Shown here in pieces: positions 62,121 to 64,000 of a DNA stretch of 64,000 nt. The stretch comes from Oreohelix idahoensis. Lineage: Eukaryota > Mollusca > Gastropoda > Stylommatophora > Oreohelicidae. Each line of letters starts with the position of its first letter. Position 1 is the first letter of the stretch. The stretch spans positions 124,001 to 188,000 of the forward strand of contig JAMPIV010012208.1 in assembly GCA_024509875.1 (NCBI GenBank), written 5' to 3'. The notes under the pieces were generated by a model. That model saw only the letters and a list, made by a program, of their open reading frames with translations. It did no database searches and had not been told where the DNA came from. Both the position numbers and the translations under genes were made by a program.

Positions 62121-63332
62121 GCGACCATCTTCCATGCGGCGAACATGGCCAAGCCAGCGAAGTCTGCGCTGTCTAAGAAGCGTATACATACTTTGAAGGC
62201 CAGCACGTGACAACACCTCGACATTTGTCACTTTATCTTTCCACGAGATGCCGAGGATGCGGCGTAGACACCGCAAATGAAAGGTATTGAGCCTTCTTTC
62301 TTGCTTAGCATAGGTCGTCCATGTCTCGCTGCCATATAGGAGTGTGCTGGTGACGCAGGCATTATATACCGCAGCTTTGGTCTTCATTGTGAGTTTAGAG
62401 TTTCCCCAAACACGCGATGTGAGGCGGGCAAAGGTAGCTGCAGCTTTGCCAATGCGGCTGTCGATTTCTGTATCCAGTGAGAGTTTGTCATTGATGGTAG
62501 ACCCTAGGTATGTGAAGTGGTGCACCACTGCCAATTCATAGTTATCGATAGTGATAACTGGTGCAGCACCCACATCCTGACTCAGCACATTCGTTTTCTT
62601 TAGACTTATTGTGAGGCCAAAGTCCTTGCATGCTTTAGTGAAGCGATTCATCAAGCTCTGAAGCTCCTGTTGGCTTTGAGTGACGACTGCAGCATCATCA
62701 GCGAACAACAAGTCTCTTATAGTGACCCTTCTGATTTTTGTTTTTGCCTTCAGCCTTGAAAGATTAAACAGACGGCCATTTGACCTAGTGTGAAGGCATA
62801 TTCCTTCAGTTGCATCTCTGAGTGCATGTTTCAAGAGTAAGGCAAAGAAGATTCCGAAGAGGGTCGGAGCCAGAACACAGCCTTGTTTAACGCCACTTTG
62901 TATATCAAAGGGCTGTGACGTGCTTCCAGCATATTGGACTGTTCCCTTCATGCCGTCATGGAATGACTTTATCATTTCCAGCATTTTAGAAGGGCAGCTT
63001 ATTTTCAGGAGGATTTTAAAGAGTCCATCCCTACTAACCAGGTCGAATGCTTTTGTGAGGTCTATAAAGGCGATATATACTGGTTTTTTCTGCTCTCTTG
63101 ATTTTTCCTGAAGCTGACGGAGAGAGAAGATCATGTCTGTTGTTGATCTGCCAGCTCGAAATGCACACTGTGACTCTGGATATATGCGCTCATCTAACTT
63201 GTGTAGTCGCATTAAGATGACTTTGGCAAAAACCTTACCAACAATACTAAGAAGAGAGATGCCTCTGTAGTTATTGCAATCACTTCTGTCTCCTTTATTT
63301 TTATACAGTGTTACAATCTTGGCATCTCTCAT
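61989..63332 (-). CDS. LINE-C reverse transcriptase
   Basis: A 447-codon frame. RT motifs: DAKIVTLYKNKGDRSDCNNY and RGISLLS, AFRAGRSTTDMIFSLRQLQE, YIAFIDLTKAFDLVSRDGLF (first catalytic D), IQSGVKQGCVLAPTLFGIFF, then RDLLFADDAAVVTQSQQEL (F-A-D-D), TISLKKTNVL and HFTYLGSTINDK, the thumb STLLYGSETWTTYAKQERRL, and LRWLGHVRRMEDGRIPKYL. The last 40 residues are read in the wrong frame because of a shift near 62110. The frame upstream of the first Met continues to the TGA at 63359-63357, where a tryptophan is usual. The catalytic residues are intact, so this is the best preserved LINE in the window after LINE-B. Confidence 0.93.
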   Translation of the reverse strand: MRDAKIVTLYKNKGDRSDCNNYRGISLLSIVGKVFAKVILMRLHKLDERIYPESQCAFRAGRSTTDMIFSLRQLQEKSREQKKPVYIAFIDLTKAFDLVSRDGLFKILLKISCPSKMLEMIKSFHDGMKGTVQYAGSTSQPFDIQSGVKQGCVLAPTLFGIFFALLLKHALRDATEGICLHTRSNGRLFNLSRLKAKTKIRRVTIRDLLFADDAAVVTQSQQELQSLMNRFTKACKDFGLTISLKKTNVLSQDVGAAPVITIDNYELAVVHHFTYLGSTINDKLSLDTEIDSRIGKAAATFARLTSRVWGNSKLTMKTKAAVYNACVTSTLLYGSETWTTYAKQERRLNTFHLRCLRRILGISWKDKVTNVEVLSRAGLQSMYTLLRQRRLRWLGHVRRMEDGRIPKYLLRTISRWQENSWATTAEVQRCVQERYEGTGHGSSNMGG

Positions 63333-63356
63333 GTCTTGAGGAATAGTTGTCTCTTC

Positions 63357-63908
63357 TCAGCACTGGCACAGCATCCTATGCAGGGGATGTAATAGCGTGC
63401 TCTTACAGCATTTGATTAAATCAGGAGGAATCCCATCACTGCCTGGTGCTTTGCCAGAGGCCAAGCTATCAGTGGCCTTGCTGAGTTCCTCTAATGTTGG
63501 TTCGGCATCCAGCTCCTCCATAGTTGGCACACTGTTGACACCATCAAGGGCTGCAGGCGTAACGGTATTGTCTCTAGCGTAAAGCTCAGAGTAGTGCTCG
63601 ACCCACCTCGCCATCTGCTTACCCTTATCGGTTAGCTTCTCTCCGCTGATGGTTTTTAGCGGTGCCGTCTTACTTTTATGGGGGCCAAGTGCTTTCTTTA
63701 TACCGTCATACATTTGTCTAATGTTGCCTGTTTGCACTGCGATCTGGATGCTCTCACTGAGCTGGAGCCAGTAGTCATTTGCACAGCGTCGAGCAGTTTG
63801 TTGAACTTTGCTTCTCGTAGCCTTCAGGATCTGTAGGGTTCTGGCACTCGGTGAACGTTTGTATTCATTCATAGCACTGCGCTTAGCTTCAATGACAGGT
63901 GCCATCAC
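63357..63908 (-). CDS. LINE-C linker and RT fingers
   Basis: A 183-codon frame: basic helical linker (KATRSKVQQTARRCANDYWL ... GIKKALGP), then PLKTISGEKLTDKGKQMARW and VEHYSELYARD, then the RT finger start SLASGKAPGSDGIPPDLIKC (A-P-G-x-D-G-I-P-P). It ends at TGA 63359-63357, in the same frame as the next RT block (63332-61989), so one substitution separates the two. The frame has no start of its own; coding continues from beyond 63908 in the full element, possibly open to the window edge. Confidence 0.9.
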   Translation of the reverse strand: MMAPVIEAKRSAMNEYKRSPSARTLQILKATRSKVQQTARRCANDYWLQLSESIQIAVQTGNIRQMYDGIKKALGPHKSKTAPLKTISGEKLTDKGKQMARWVEHYSELYARDNTVTPAALDGVNSVPTMEELDAEPTLEELSKATDSLASGKAPGSDGIPPDLIKCCKSTLLHPLHRMLCQC

Positions 63909-64000
63909 ATCTGATGAAGCATCAAACCAGTCATTTGACTTTGCTGTTTTCTTACCAAAGGTGGCAAGTGCAGTACTTTGAATGGTGTTCCGTAGATGCT

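Larger units (their letters stand above)
61811..64000 (-). mobile_element. LINE-C, nearly open ORF2, runs off the right edge
   Basis: The minus-strand ORF2 from linker through RT to the C-terminus is interrupted by only one in-frame TGA (63359-63357) and one shift near 62110. The 5' part (endonuclease) is beyond the window. A related fragment lies at 11210-11350. Confidence 0.92.

Overview
This window is eukaryotic: a low-GC, repeat-dense stretch of animal nuclear DNA, most likely from a marine invertebrate and plausibly a mollusc. The evidence is the mix of several LINE families, Ty3/gypsy elements with a copia-like domain order, Tigger, piggyBac and Kolobok-like DNA transposons, tRNA-derived SINEs and many minisatellites, with introns and no operons. 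The species assignment is inference. Almost everything recognisable is a transposable element (TE) or a tandem array. The only candidate host gene is a pair of in-phase exons on the minus strand at the left edge (485-576 and 4-180), carrying a C2H2-type zinc-finger motif.

Left third (1-15.9 kb). After the exons comes a decayed RNase-H-bearing LINE (about 1030-3430, minus) that was itself hit by a SINE-like element (2467-2682). An apurinic-type endonuclease fragment of a second LINE follows (5160-6545, minus). A 4.3-kb relic of a third LINE, called LINE-A here (6890-11195, minus), contains two internal minisatellites: a 31-bp array that grew from its own 3' coding end and a 40-bp array in its linker. 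Further arrays (48 bp at 11.4-12.3 kb, 39 bp at 13.8-14.8 kb) lie beyond it.

Centre (15.9-37.7 kb). Three elements are nested, and the nesting can be proved from target duplications. A Tigger/Jerky-like transposase relic (34430-33301 continuing at 16022-15883, minus) is split by Gypsy-1 (16023-33300, plus, 695-bp LTRs, 5-bp duplication GGATG). The 3' LTR of Gypsy-1 is split by Gypsy-2 (23520-33073, minus, 1485-bp near-identical LTRs, duplication GTCAT). Both Gypsy elements have the order Gag-protease-integrase-RT-RNase H, with integrase ahead of RT. This is the arrangement known for Gmr1-like Ty3/gypsy elements, not the usual Ty3/gypsy order. The N-terminal side of Tigger is cut by LINE-B (34457-37276, plus), which was later split by a Kolobok-like transposon with perfect 14-bp inverted termini at a TTAA site (34964-36635). 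A TTAA-flanked MITE (37562-37700) follows.

Right part (37.7-64 kb). There are scattered 5'-truncated LINE copies (LINE-A, LINE-B with TAAG tails and clear target duplications, LINE-D with an inverted 5' segment) and an 18-bp array. A conventional-order Gypsy-3 (about 44926-47617) has lost its RT core. There are two SINE families and two more relics of the integrase-before-RT Gypsy family (49640-50015, 60965-61396). A 1451-bp tandem duplication overlaps a composite palindrome-bearing satellite bounded by roughly 170-bp inverted repeats (53.1-57.2 kb). A decayed piggyBac transposase (58940-60780) follows, and LINE-C, almost open, runs off the right edge.

The best candidates for something unusual are the integrase-before-RT Gypsy family, with one nearly pristine copy, and the palindromic composite satellite between inverted arms. 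Minisatellites here repeatedly start inside LINE coding sequence. All boundaries were read by eye from the sequence; no alignment or database search was run.
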